Shown piece after piece: positions 20,444 to 35,000 of a stretch of 64,000 nucleotides of DNA; positions within the stretch are counted from its first letter, which is position 1, and the number at the start of each line of letters is the position of its first letter. The position numbers and the translations under genes were made by a program. The notes beneath the pieces were generated by a model that was not told the DNA's origin, did not search any database, and was given only the letters and a program-made list of their open reading frames with translations. Where the stretch lies: the NCBI GenBank assembly GCA_905178155.1, contig CAJINV010000005.1, forward strand, positions 7,742,989 to 7,806,988. Direction: 5' to 3'. This stretch comes from Amoebophrya sp. A120 (Eukaryota; Sar; Dinophyceae; Syndiniales; Amoebophryaceae).

Positions 20444-23074
20444 ATTGATATTGCTTCTGGCTACTTCACTTTGGAAAAACTCTGCGCCAACAGCCGCCAG
20501 TTCCAGTTTTATGCAGCTCTTATCATCATCGATCTGGGTCTAACTAATAGAACGAAATAGAAGCAGAAAGATAGACTACAACTTCAACGGCCACGAGGGC
20601 GGTGCGGCTTGGCTTTAGGGTTAGCAGTAACAGCACGATTGCGAATACAAACGAAAGTAATAAGTCCAAAGGCAACGAACAGTACGGGCGTACACCCAAC
20701 GCCAGCTCAATCGCTATTCCAGGGCATTTGCGCACAGGGTCGCGTCAGACAGTGACATACTCAACGGCCAACGAGGGTCATCCTAAAAGGTAAAGGTCAG
20801 CAACAAGCCCACACGCATAATGGCACGCAGGCAACTAACACACACGGCCCTGGCCCGGGCGCGCGACCTGCAATGGGCGGGCGCGCGCGGCGGCCAACCT
20901 ATGGCAGCGCCAAAACAAAAGAGCCGCGCAAGCGGCCCGCCGGGAGGGTCGGCGACCGGCGGCCGCCCGAGTCGCCGATATGGCAGGAAACGCCCACGCC
21001 TAACAAACCCTACCCGCGCAGCAGGTTGAGTAACCGAAAACGAGAGCAACGAACGCCACCGCTCGGCGTTGAAAAGCGACGCCCACCATATTGCACGGGC
21101 GCGCGCGGCGCACGCTATCGAGAAACCCGCAGGGGGCTGGTGCCAGAAGGCCAGACCCGCCACACGATCAGAGGGCGCGGACCTGCTCAAACGGATCACC
21201 TTGCCAGGCAGGGGTCCCCAAGAAGGCAATCGGCCTCGTGCTGGGCGCGACAAGGTCCCCAGCCTGCAGACCCTGGGGGCCCGCGTGGACATCGCGCCAG
21301 GCGTTGCGGCACCCCGCGACCTGGCTGCCTGCCCGTCGTCCGTTTGGCCGGCGCCGAACCAACGCCGCGCGCCGCGCCCCATGCCGGCGGGTCACGGACG
21401 GGGGAACGACCGGCGGCATGCTCAAGATGGACGAAATCAGCCGCATAGGTGGCCACGTTCGCCATTGTCGCGAACTGGTCGTCGAACTGCGCGACGTCAA
21501 GCTCTTCGGGATCGGGAAAGCTCAGCATTAGGCTCGCGAGCGGGGAGTGGGGGAAATCACAGAGCCTGGCCCTCAATCTCTGGAACTGCGCCGCCTCCGC
21601 ACCGCCGTCGTTTGTATAGGCTTCCGCCCCCTGCAGTTGTTCCAAGGAGGCGCGCCTGCGCTGCGTGAGGTATTCGCCAGGACCGGGCGCAAGGTGGGCC
21701 ATTTGCGTCTGTGGGGGCCGGAGAGATTCATTGAAACGATCGCGGCCGCCCCGACGCCGGGGGGCACTACGGCAGGCAGGCCACAAACAACCGCCCGCGG
21801 GGGCAACAGGCCGGAGGCTGGGGCCCATGGGTTGTCGCCCTCCTCGGCCGCAAAGGTAAGCCCGCGGCCCCTCCAACTAAGTAACACTTTCCGCAATCGG
21901 CTTCGGCCTGATCCACGTCGCCGCCTGCTCCGCTTCGCATCTGCTTCCAAAAGTGCGCCATTTTGCGCGCGCTGCCTCGCTTGTGGGCAAACCATTCGGC
22001 CTGCCTCGCTTGTGGGCAAACCATTCTGCCGCGCTTGGGCCGCGAGTGAGCAAGCGCGGCGCGCTTGCTCACTCTCGGCGGGCTATCACAGTCGCCGGCG
22101 CCACCGTGCGGGAAAAGCAGAAACACTCGGGCCATGCCACCGCCCGGCCGCACGGCAATGGGCGCGCGGCCTAGCCTGGCGCGCTTTTGCCGATTCCCTG
22201 CCGCCCCGGCCGTATTTGGTAGAAAGCCCAAAGCCAAAAGCCTTCACGCCCTGCGCCCGCAGGGCCTTCGTCGATTTGCGGCGCTACGTCTACACGAAAC
22301 AGCCCGCGCCCATCCGTAGCGGCGGACCTGCCATCCAAGTCCCACAAGTAGGCACGCGCGTGAAACACACGGGGCGCGCATCGGTTGCGCAGAGCTGGCG
22401 GGCCTTGCGCCTGTTTTCGGCCTCCTTGCCGGTCCAAAATTAAAGGCCGCGCGGAACTGGCACCAGCGGAGCGCAGGCGACCCCACCAGAGGGCCGGCAA
22501 AAATTGGCCAAAGCGCAGAAGCGGGAAGAGTTGCCTGCGCCTGCCAACATCTTGCGCCTGTCCTCGATGTTTTTCCAACCGGCGGGCCCAATAACTCGGC
22601 GCGCATTTGTTCCCCCCGAAGAATAAAACGAGGCAGCAGCTCGGCGAGGTAGCAGCTCGACGACGGTGCCTTTGCCACTTCCATCATACTCTTCTTGCCA
22701 CATTCGTCAGCGAGAAGCAGCTTCAGAGCCGCCCCCGAAAGAACACGCGGAGGACATTAGCATTACTCCATGTTCATACGCGTCCAATTTTATTTTCCAT
22801 CACGAATTAGGACGGAATCTTTAAAGTTGTATCTTCGATGCGTTCTTCCTCTTCACTAATTCGCGTTTTTTGTCGTTCTTTTGCTTCATCAAACAATCAC
22901 TTCGATGAAGCCTTCTGATAGAATTTTTGTCAACATCATCTGAAACAAACTTTACCCTATGCTCAACTTCTTCTACTTCGAGTTTACAACTTACACTTCA
23001 ACTTTTAATCTTATTCATCAGGCTGACAGTCTCATAGCTACAGCACACCCCCTACTACTTTTCCTTCGTCATCG
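20444..23074. other. intergenic, gene 4 to gene 5
   Basis: Divided into an AT-rich part next to gene 4, a GC-rich block, and an AT-rich part after about 22,640. No introner is present. A small repeat (TCAACGGCCACGAGGG and a near copy) occurs near 20583 and 20761. Confidence 0.5.
20780..22640. repeat. GC-rich block of unknown origin
   Basis: Sharp rise in GC compared with both sides. Long open frames overlap on both strands (for example 21547-22443 plus and 21196-21876 minus); that follows from few stop codons, and I see no conserved motif. It contains the tandem CCTCGCTTGTGGGCAAACCA (about 21985-22023) and an inverted GCGAGTGAGCAAGCGCG / CGCGCTTGCTCACTC near 22043-22077. It may be a transposon remnant or foreign DNA. 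Confidence 0.45.
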
Positions 23075-26000
23075 TCAACTTCCACCCATCCCATACACGA
23101 CGGCCCCTCCTCCGCCCGCCTTCACTTTGATCACGCCATTTTCCTCATCCACCACCGCTTTACTCACGGCGACCCCTGGAGGAAATAACGTCATCGAGGA
23201 CCCGTTGTTCCTGCCTTGCTTCCCCCGGCCTTTACTTTTCCCCAGCTTGTTGTTCCCCGCCGCGCCTCCAAAAGCTCCTCCTGTCCTCTCGTGCAACGGC
23301 GAGTAGCCAAAAACACCCTTCCTTTCCAGCGCGTAGAACTCACTCATGCCCTGCAGGATGTCCTGGCCCACGATGGTGAGGCTCGACTCTAAAAACCGGC
23401 TGTGAAACTTCATCGCGTTGGTGATGATCGTGATCGGGGTGGTAAGTGCGAAGATCGGCAGTTCCGTGTAGGGCTTCTCCTGGGAAAGTTTTCGCAAGCA
23501 GAAGGTCGCGGGCAGGTGACGAATCATCGTCGTCGAGATTTGCGCGACGGGCGAGAGTTGTGCTTGCGTTTCTTGGGAAGAAGGTGCCAATCCTGTGTAG
23601 TGGTTTGGTGTTCTTCTACCACTTCTACTTTCACCGGTTTTATTCGACGTTGCGGCAGAAGTGACGGTAGTAGAAGTGGCTCCTGCTGGTCTACTCTTCA
23701 TCTTCTCCTGCTCGTCCACCATTTGTTGCACTTCCTCCGCCTGTACTAGTCTCGACGCCTGCTTGGTCTCCATCTCGAGCGCAGAATCGAAAAACGAAAA
23801 CCAAAGTCGGGACAAGTCCTCGTTTGTCAGCACTCCTGCGTTTCGATCGCAGTACTGGTCCGCATTGGTGATCAGTTTCGTTGTGACAAAATAGTCACTT
23901 TTGCTTTTGTTCCCCATCACCGAAGATCCAGGAATTTTAAAATCCTCTACCGCCCGCGCTCCGGCCGTATTGTTGTCCCCCTCGTGTTCTTCTTCTCCGG
24001 TGATGTTCCTGGTGCCAACATGATCAAGCAGCAAAAGATGGCCAATTTCGGTTCTAAACTGGCGCACAAACAACTGGATCGCCCGAGCGTGGTCCCCGAC
24101 TTTTTCCAACAGCCAAATTGCTCCGTCGATGATCGTGCTAGAGGAAGCGGAGGGGGGCGATGGTGTTGATCTCTTATTCAGACTATTTATTCCGGAACCT
24201 GTTGTCATGTTGCCGATCGTGATTCCAGTTGTACGACCCGCCTTGCCTGACAGTGCACCAGAAGCTGACCCTGCACCTGCTTGTTGTTCCTGTTCCTCTT
24301 GCAACTTGAGCAAACACTCCCGCAGCGCCTCCTCCACCGGTAGAATGGATTCGAATTCCAGGATATCAAATGCAAATGTGTCTGGGACTGGAATATTAAA
24401 CTTGTAATGCTAGGTGGACAATCTTGGGGACGTCCCGATTGGTGGCCAGGCATGACAAGGTTTTGAGCTGCTAGGTACTATGCCTGTTCTGCATGGCAAA
24501 CTGCGTTCTTTCCAGCGCAGCACAGAAATTATAAACTCGAATGCTTGATGACTAACGCGCATGACAGACTTGAGAGTCATACTGGCTGAGCATGACAAAC
24601 TCTGCATTCTTCCAGAGACATATTTGCAACGCATACAGGAAAAAATCAAACACGTTCTCCGGCTCCTGGTCGATCATCAGCTTTGTGAACGAAAGGATTA
24701 TGCAATGCAAAAGCATCTTAATACTACGTGTACCGAAAAATCGCATGACAAACTTTCTCGAGAACAAGAGACTATAGAATTCGTCATGCGGATTCAGTTA
24801 GTAACTAACCAGATTTGTCATGCGTGATTATACGATTAGTACGAGTGGGATCATGCTTTTGCAGTGGATATGGATGTACGACTGGCAAAACTGGAGCTCC
24901 GTGGACGTTTTCGTTGCTCTCAAGGTACTAATATGCATTGCAAAAGTTTCGTACTCGTAGTATTGCAATACAAATTAGCTCAGCATGACAAATGGAATTT
25001 GCCATGCTGATTTAGCTTGAAAAATAAATTTGTAATGCTAATGCATAACTGCAATTTTTAGCACGAGTACGATACTTTTGCAGTTCATAACTAGTTGTGT
25101 TTTGATTGGCACCTTGATGCTCTGCGTCCTGCTGTTCTTGTTTATTCCCGCCCGCTGCGGTCCTAGTAGTTCCTGTCGTAGCTATTCCATGATGCGACGT
25201 TTTCAACACTTATCCACAGTAAACTTCCCGCACACGTACAAATGCGGTCTCTGCATGACAAAACTTGGCTTCGATCCTAGTATAGCATAACAAGTTTTAC
25301 TACGCTCCAAATTGGTGAAATTTGTGATGCATTTTGTACATGTACGGGAAATTTGTATTGAATAACACTCCATCATGGTCCATACCACTCCCCCCGCTAG
25401 TTGTACTTCTGGTCGAAAACAAGTGTTTGAAAAATTTGATCTGCAAGTGCGGCAAATTCTTCGTCAGTGCGTCAGCGATCTGCTTGTAATCAGACTGAAA
25501 AAGTTCCTTTCCCGCGATCAAGATGATTTCGCAGGTTTTTTCCAAGTCGATCTGTTCTAATTTTTTCAGTAATTCGTTGTTATCCTCGGTAAAAACGCGC
25601 CAGAGGTGGCTGTTCTGTCGCTTCGCGGGGGACGAGTTCGATTTGTCGTTGTTGTTTTTGATCAGTTGCGTCAAATATTCAAACAGCCCCGCGGTCGCCT
25701 TCGCTCGGGAGCCCTGGTCGGAAGGCATTGAAGATGCGAGGGTTGTGGTTGCAGCAACTGCTCCGGACCCTCCTGATGATGAAGCGAGATCGTTTATTTG
25801 CGTAGGATTTCTGCTCGCATTTTTTCCCTCTACGACCTTCGCTGGGCTCGCGGTCCGGAGCTGCAGCTCGTACAATTTGAGCCTGGAATTGATATCCCAG
25901 GAAAAAACAATGTAGGCGTAAGTTTTATTGGAGGCACAGCATTACAAATCTGTCTGGCATGAAAACAAAAATCTGTCATGCGCAGAGCGTACGGGAAAAC

Positions 26001-29000
26001 GCGTTTGAATGGATCTTACATCAATGCATGCCCAGCATGACAGCTGCAATCGCTTTGCATGTTGCGCATCACAAAGTTACACCAACAATGTTTTTTTGTT
26101 CGGATAATTGACCGCCTTGCTGTATTCTTCAATCGATTCGTAGAGAAAGGCCTGCAGGCGGAGGAATATCAAACAAAAGAAAAGTGCTCACGTTATAACG
26201 GTTCTCACAGATTGCAGTAACGCATGACAAATTTTGGCTAGCATGCGTGCTATGCAATACAAATTCAAAATTGAGCACCTTTTCCAACAAGTGATTGTGA
26301 TGCATTACTGCATCACAAATTCCGTTAACGTTAAACACTTTTTCCTTTGATAAGGAAAGACCGTCTCTCACACTGCGCGATGATCTGCTGGATGGCACGC
26401 TGCGGGTTCTGAATCGTTTCAACGGCTGCTCCTGCAGGATTAGCTGGTGGATGAACTCTATGCTCTGCAAAAGTATCGCACTCGTAGTAATTGCAGTCAT
26501 GCAATTAAATTTTTTTCTCAAGGTAAATCAGCGTTACAAATTTGATTTGTAATGCTGGGCTAAATTGTAATGCAATTTATACTAGTACGATCATGCTTTT
26601 GCAGTGCATAAACTCCGTCACTCAGAAGTTCCTCGTGCGGGTTGAAATACGGGAGAGTTGTTGAGCCCGACCCTCCTGGCAGCGCCACACCAGTCGCTGT
26701 ATTGGAGTAGTTCACGACGGTACCCTTATTCATCATCTGTAGTTGCGGTTGCCCAGGAAGACGAGGACCTGGACCACCTCCAGGAGTCGATACAACAGCT
26801 GCCAAATTCAAGAACTTCTCGCACCGTTTGAAAATCAGCACGCACAAATCTTCCAACTCCGTGACGGTGGCTTTGTAGGAATGCAGCCGCTGTTTCGTAT
26901 CTTCCACCAGGCACTTTATCACCGTCATTCCGGCCTTCTGAATCCAGATCGAAGTCTCTTCCCCGTTTATCCCATGAAAAAACTGTTTCACTGTCATGTC
27001 TTTGCAAGATCTGCTTCACAAGTTTGTTGAAAATTTCTAATGCGCGCTTTCCCGGGGAAAACACGCTTGAAAATCCAATGTATTGCAGGCGTAGCAAGAC
27101 AAGTAGTTCTGTGTTCCATTTTCTGCATCACAAGTTCACAATGAAAAAGTTTTTTCTTGCGATACCGTTGGCCAGCGCCCGCCCAATGAACCAGGTGTAG
27201 CAGTCGGCGGCGTGGGCGAGTTGCTTCTGCGAAATTTGCGTCGTCGCGGTTTTTTTCGTGATTGTAAACCACTGCTTAAAACTGACCATAACCTCCTCAA
27301 TAAACGTGTCCTGCGACTGGAGTAGTTTCAGAGCCTCGTTCTTCTGCGCCCCCTGCTCCACCGACAGCTTGCTGCTGTCTGTATGGAAGTGCACAACTCC
27401 CCGCACTCCCCCACATTGTATGGCATGAACAGTATCACAACCACCAGCACAGGCGGACCCTGTGCATGACAAGTTCTGCGCCGAAGGAGTGCAGTACTGT
27501 TTGGGATTCCGGAATTATTTGTTATGCACACTGTGCCACAGAGCGGCAACTGGATTTGGGTTTTTCCATGACAAATGAGGTGGACGGGGAGTTGTACACT
27601 CTCATAGTCTGTCCGCTCATACCAAAAAACGTTCCCGCCCCCCACCGCGCCGCCGGAAGAGAGAGAGAATAATTGCGCGAAGGAGCGGAACAGTGATACG
27701 GGGGACAGGTTCATGATCTTCGCGAACATGTCCGGCGGGGCGTCGGCCACATCCGTTTTCCGGCGCAAGAAAATTCGCTTCAGAACGTCACGGATCTCCA
27801 CACTCGTAGGCGGCTCGGTCCCCGCGAGAAAGCTGGATCCGGACAGACTGGAGAGGAGGAAGTGGTAAAGCTTGCGCACCAGCAGGAATTCGCAAAGTGC
27901 CGGCTCGATGATCCTGACATCTTCGCTTGACGGTTGATTTCTCGGAGAACAAGAAGTCCCACGACCTGCTGCTGCAGATGTAGTTTCCATGATGTTGACA
28001 CCAGGCGGCGTATTTGCAGGCGAATTGACGTTCGATTTCCGTTTCGACTTGTTAAAAATCCGCGTGCACTCCCCGATATCCACTGCAAAAGTATCGCACT
28101 CGTACTGATCGCATTGATGCATTACAAGCTTTTTTGTTAAGTTGAATCCGAATTACAAATTCCATTTCTCATACTGGGGAAATTTGTCATGCAAATTATA
28201 CGTAGTACGATGCTTTTGCAGTCCATACCCGACGAGCAGCTCCAGTGGACTGGTAAAATCTTTCGTCGCCAGGTACACGTAGATCAGGGCGGTGTAGTAT
28301 CCTGTGTAAAAACGTCCCCACCCCATAGTCAAGTTGGGAACTTAGCAACACAAACCCAGAAGTGGTGGGAGCCACGCATGACAAGTTGCAGGCCGTAGTG
28401 TAGTGCATGCGAGCAAGGACAACCGCATCACAAATCCATCTGCTTATCCTGTTACCAGAATTACAAATTCCAAAACACGACTGGAAATCCCTTCTTTGGG
28501 GATGCGCATTACAAACGTTCCTGTAATCGCAAATCTGCATGACAGCTCTGGTGTGGGTATGTTTTTACACAGGATATGTAGCACCGAAACTGCGTGAGAA
28601 TCCGGATAGCCAGGTTGAGATCCAGACGAAACAGGTCGTTCCTACTGGAAATAACTAAGCGGGTCAAGTGCAGCGCGGATTCGAACGCGTGCGGGAAGAA
28701 GTCGACCTGTCAGTATTGGCGTTGTTGAATTCAGCGTTTGAAAAAGTTATGCAAGTAAAACAAATTTTTCTCGTTATAGTATGAAGGCTCCTCTGGGTGC
28801 GAGCGACATTCCGACGTAGCTACTTTAGTACTCAGCGAAAAACGCGATGGTGCATGCTGCTTACACAGAAGCTTCTTTGCGTGTAAATACCAAAGTCGTA
28901 AAATCGCCTGAGTACAAATGATTGAAAAGACAAATACAATCGATTCAGGATGAAAAACCGTTTACCTGATCTTCGCCGAGCTTCACATTCAGATACTCGT

Positions 29001-32000
29001 CATGCTGAATGTGATACGGCAGGGTCGCTAGCGGTTTCATTTCACCATCCTTCAACGAATCCACCGCTAACGTGAAATCCTTCACCGAAAAAAAACCGAC
29101 AGAAGATGTTGAGGCATCAGAGCCACCTCTGGAAGTACTTCCCACCTGCACGGCCGAGGACGCGAAAGCGCGCGATCCAGGTGGTCCATTACTCGCTGTT
29201 GACGCTGTTTTCTTGATATGAACTGCAAAAGTATCGTACTCGTAGAAATGCATATACAAATTTCCTCAGCATGAGAAATAAAATTTGAAATGCGGATTTT
29301 CCTTAAGAACAAGATTTGTAATGCATGATTGCAATACGAGTACGATACTTTTGCACAGGATACTTGAACAACCGCGCCACGGTTTCCTCTTCCTCCTGCA
29401 ACCTGGCGGAGTAGCTGTCGAGGATACTGGAATTATCAAAAGGAAAAATCCCCCATCCCCATATCGATGAAAAGGAGACTTGTGATGCTGTATCTGATTA
29501 CACAAATCGACTTGTGATGCTAGAAGGCCAAGAGCCGCAGCTGTGGCCTCGTTTGCAGGCAATTTGTCACGCTGTTTCCCCCTTCCAATTGCTCTCTGTC
29601 ATGATGAAGGCGCAAGGCTTTCGCACGCCAGCCAGCACTGCGCTCCGCATGTCATTCCTTCTAGCATGACGCAGCTGATTTGTGGCCACAAATCTGCATC
29701 ACAGATTTCCGTTTTGATATGGGGAGGGGGGATTTTCTTCTCGATAGGAATACACCTCCGCGTCGATTTCCTTTACCAACCCGTTTTTATCCAAGGAAAA
29801 GACTGTTACAGTTACACACTTGTAGTGAAACTAGCATCACAAATTTGCGTTTGCCTCGCATGACGCCGTAAACTTGTAATGCAGAGATCATAAAGGCAAA
29901 ACACACACGAAACGAGACTCGCAAGCATTTTGCGCATAAGAGAGGTCGTCTGTCTTGCATGTTTTGCATAGATGACTATGTGTGTAACTGTAACACTTTT
30001 TTCTTTGCATAGTTTTCCAACAGTAAGTACTGCTCCAACGCGTTGATGAAGTAGGACTTCTGCTTCTTCGTCGACAGCCGGGCGAAAAACCGTTTGTACA
30101 TGGGGTCATAAAGATCGCACTTGAGACACACCGTAATCACGGTTTCGACGGTTTTTTTCATCAGTTGCTGTATTTCTTCTGCTGTCCTGTGCAAAAGTAT
30201 CGCACTCGTTGCATTGCAATCATGCATTACAAATCTTTTTCTTGCAAGCAGATCAGCATTACAAATTCCATCTCTCATGCTGAGGAAATTTGTAATGCAT
30301 TTATACGAGTTATACGCTGCTTTTGCAATTCATATCTGCGGGTTTGATCGCCGACTGCTTTTCCGTCACACTCGCATCCTATTCTGGGCAAAAACGTCCT
30401 CACCCCAGAGTTGTCATGCAAATCTGCATACCAAGAAAGTTTCTCATGCGGATGCACATGGAAAGCATTTTTTAGTCAAGTCGTGGAATTTGTGATGCTA
30501 GAATCACCAAGATATGCTAGATCTGTGACGCTGCTGAACTATCCAAAGAGGATTACACTACAAGGACAAACTTGTCATGCGAAGCAACCAAAGCTGGTTG
30601 ATTTGTCTAGCAGATTTCCCATCTTGACTCTGGTATGGGGACGCTTTTACACAGGATACATCCATCCCGAGCCTCTTTTGCGTTTGCAAAATCTTTTTCG
30701 CCATCTTTTCCGCGACCACCAGTTGGTAGTCCAAAAAGCCGATCAAGAACTGCGTGATCTTCTGCTTCAAAATCGGCTTCCGCTGCTTGTCCTCGATCGG
30801 GAAGTCGAGGAGCGGCGTTAACTTTCCGTCGAAAACGTCGACAAAGAGACGCAGAATTTCCTCCATGGCGTTCTCAAACGTTACACTCTCAACTTTTGCA
30901 TGAATTTGTAATGGAAGAATGGCAAAAGTGAAAGGAGGAAGATTGCACCTTTTGCATTACAAGTTTCATGGCGCAAATTGTAACGCTATATGGCGCGTCG
31001 AGAACTTGTCATGCGAAGCAGCTTGCTCATGTAGATATTTATGGCGCTTCTGGATGACAAATTCATGTAGTAGTGGAGAATGTCTCGTTTGAGATCGCCA
31101 TATCCTCCCACCGCTTGTTGGACGAGGAGGAATTGAGGCTATCCGTGTCCAAAAGCATATTCGTCAGCTTCAGCCAGCTGGTCAATTCGATTTGCGTGAA
31201 ACCTTGGTCTGTCAGGAGATACAATGGATGGTTCAAAGCGCCGCCGCCCTGGACCTGGAGTTGTGCTGACTGCGTTTGATATTTAGATTTTTGTACCACA
31301 GTGTAGTTCTTCTCGTAACTGATGCCGTTTTGTGCAGTGTTTTTCCTTTGGAGTTCTTGTTCTACCCCAGGTGGTAAATTCTTCGCCAGCGCCGCCGGCA
31401 GATTTGCTTGATAGGACGACCCTGTCGCAGAGGAGTTCCGATTTTTCGGCAGGTTTTCGATCAGTTGGTTCGCACCCTGCAAGGACTTTTCCACCAAATT
31501 CGAGTGGATTTCTACCATGGTGCTCGCCGCATCTCGCGTATCAACTGCCAATATGTCTGGCTCTGGAAACTTGTGATGCAAGTCCGTGAACAATACGTGC
31601 TCTGTAATGCGCCGCCAAGCATGACAAGTTTTTTCGTGCTTCTGTAATGCGTATTTCGCATGAGAAACTGCGCTTTCGCATGACAGGCCAGAGGACCTCT
31701 TGATGGCAACGCAATACAGAGCGCAGAGTCACCGTCACGCCAGACTAGCATGACAAATCTCGCAATCTTCCAGGCCCAGATGACATATTTGCATTTGATA
31801 TCGCGTCATTTTCGCGGATTGCTGGGCCACGTTCCTCGTCGTCTTCGCTGCATCTTATCCTGTGCAAAAGTATCGTACTCGTAGTAATTGCATTTATGCA
31901 TTACAAATTTCTTTCTAAATTCAAATCAGAATTACAAATTTCATTTGTAATGCTGGGCTAATTTGTAATGCATTTATACGAGTACGATACTTATTTTGCA

Positions 32001-35000
32001 AATCATACATCCTGCACCACGTTGACGGTCTTCTCCTTTAAAGTCGAAAGAAACCCAAACGCACGTTGCCCACCGTGGTCTTTATTCCTTTTCGAGGGGC
32101 TAATGCCGCCGTCCTGGAAGCCGTCTTCCGCGGAGCTGCTGGTGGCGGAGGAGGTCTCAGAAGAGGTTTTCTGCAAACGTATCCACAAAAAAACAACGAT
32201 CCCCGTCCAATTTGTCATGCAAAAGTTGTATGAAATCCTGTGTTTGTCATGCAGAAAATGGATGGGGATGGTTGTTTTTTCCGGGATAAAACGTTGTGTA
32301 TTGCTAGTCGAATTGTCCACACTCCCCGTCTGGCCTAGGTGGATCACATTGTTCATCTGCGCAGAAGTGGTTGTTCCAGCAGTCCCCGCACTGCTCCCCG
32401 AGGTCGGCACTTCGGACGTGGCGGGCGTGTTCGGCGTCATTGCGGTTATGATTTCCTGGGAAATATCCGGAACGTGGTTCAGCGCCACCATGGCACACAA
32501 GGACTGGTGGAAACTGCGGATGGGCTTCTTGCGTATTGTATTTCCCACCGCGCCCTTGTTCATCTGCGGATGATGATGTTGATTATCGGGGTCTAAATCA
32601 TATTTTTTGAGACGACCCTTCAGATTCTGTTCGCGGTCAGGATTATCATCCTCATCGTCATCGCTCGCGCCGCCGTCATCATCATCATCATCGTCGCCGT
32701 CGGCGGAAGAAGTGGCGGAGGTAGTGCCTTTCTTAGGTAAGGACGCAGCCGCAGGAGGAGCGCCTCTATTACTACCGCCACCACCAACTCCCCCCGTTGT
32801 GGAAAGCAAATTTTCCACGATGTGTTGCGGTATGGTCGTGTTCTCGTGGTAGATCAGCCGGGAGGAGGACGAGCTGGAGACGCCATTCGACATTGGCATA
32901 ATGTTGCTAGTGCCACCAGCACGAGGACCTCCGGAATTATAGTTGTTCCTCGCTCCTACAGCTTGTTCCTCATGACCGTAGTCGTAGCTTTCCGTGTGCA
33001 ACAGCACGAAGTATTGTTCAAAAGACTCCTCTGGCAGAAACATGTCGTCATCCGGATCCTCGATGTGTTGCAACTCCAAATGCTGCTGTCCAAAATAACC
33101 CCCACCACCACCTGTGGACGATATCATGGACGGGGCAGCGGAGACGACAGAATCTCTCCGCAGTTGTTGATGTGTAGTTGTAGAAGAGGCCCGTGGATGT
33201 TGCGGATGCTGGTGGTCTAGTACTCGCTCGGGCAAAACTGATGCCCGAGGGGTTGCCATTGTGGAGGCTCTTGTTGTCAGCATCGTGCTAGACCGCGGGT
33301 ACGTAGTGCCGGAGTCTAGTACCAAAGTAGTTCCTGCAGCGTTGATCGTATTCCCTCCTGAGGTACTGTTTCTGTTTTGCAATCCGACGCTTTGTTTGTT
33401 TTTGAGCTGAAAGTGGTACCCCCGGAGGTTTTCGTCGAGCGCGAAAAAGGTGGAAGAGTTGTAGAGAGAAATGGAGTATCCTGTGCAAAAGTATCGCACT
33501 CGTAGTATATTGCAATCATGCATTACAAATTTTCTTCTAAAAGTAAAGGTAAATCCGCATTACAGATTTTATTTCTCATGCTGAGGAGATTTGTCATGCG
33601 ATTTATACTAGTACGATGCTTTTGCATTTCATATGGAGACCCAGTTTGGGGGGAGCAGCTGCTGCGAGGATGACATAACTTCTCCAGCATGAAGCACATC
33701 CTGCGAATCGTCGTCATGTCGTCCCACTGCCGCCCGATTTTTGTCAAGGTCAACATGATCCGCACCATCATCTTCATCTCCCCTATTGAAAACCGGAATC
33801 GGCGGCCGGGACGAGGGATTTATCGGTATGCCGATTTGGGGAAACAAAATCTTCCGCACCGGGATCAGCTGCCATCTGGGCAAACTCGCTTTGGTGGTGG
33901 TCGTGTTCGCACCGTTCTCTACTTTATTATGCATTGCAAAAGTATCGTACTCGTAGCATTGCAATACAAATTAGCTCAGCATGACAAATGGAATTTCTCA
34001 TGCTGATTTAGCTTGAAAAAGAAATTTGTCTTGCATGACAACGATCATTAGTGCGAGTACGATACTTTTGCAATTCATATTTATTCGGCTTCCGCAATTC
34101 CAAAGTGTAAAATAGCAAGAGCTGCTGGAAGCAAACTGCGAGCATATGCAAGCCTCAGGTTGGAAATCCTCTAAGTGAAAACAATTTGTAATGCAAAAAC
34201 ACGACTCCAGTGGAAACACCGTTTCTAGTCGGCGCATGACAAATTTCCCGGGCACTCAAAGCGTGTTTGTCATGCTAGTGAGGCAAAGGGGTGCCCTTCT
34301 CTCGTGCTAATCAGCAGCCCAATTGTGAACCCGCAGAAACACAATAGTCGGCCTCTATTGCTTTCTCTGCAATGCAGTATTTTTGGTGTCGCATTTCATG
34401 CATCACAAATTTTTTCCACTTTGAGAATTTCCAATCTGAGGCTTTCATAAAGCATCGCGCCCTGATACACCTTGTTCGGGTTTTTGTTCGCGTAATTCTG
34501 CGCGGCGAAATTTGTCATGCCGGTTCTGGCTAAAGGACCTGCTGTTCCCCCGACGTGCTGAGTCGACGACGTTCCGCTTCCGACGAGCTTCGTGCGCAAA
34601 AACCCGCCCTCGGCTTCGAACCTCTCGTCTAATGATCCGGTAGATGCTGACGCAGCAAAGGGGGCACTTACAGTAGTTGTACTCGTCCCTGCAGACCGGA
34701 CCCAACACGCGTCGATCAAAGCGTGCTGGTTGGTGGACGATTGGTTTTGGTTGTAGAGTCCTCCACCATAGTTATTTTCGTTCACACCATGATCCTCGCC
34801 GTCCATTTCATCTCGTCCGATCGCTGATGAATATTCCCGGAAAATTTCCCGCTGCAACCTCTGCAGTGTTGGGTGCATCGCGAGCAACACCAGAGCGTGG
34901 GTCGTGATGAGGAGCATCAAACCTGAGTTGTCCGCATTTCGCATCTGCTGTGGGGAAAGCTGCGGGATAGTCTTCTGTTGCACAACGGCTACTTGTTTAT

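Noticed and set aside
20780-22640. Protein-coding genes in the GC-rich block (for example 21547-22443 plus, 298 residues)
   Set aside because: Equally long frames exist on both strands in overlapping positions, as expected from high GC with few stops. No motif or codon pattern favours one.
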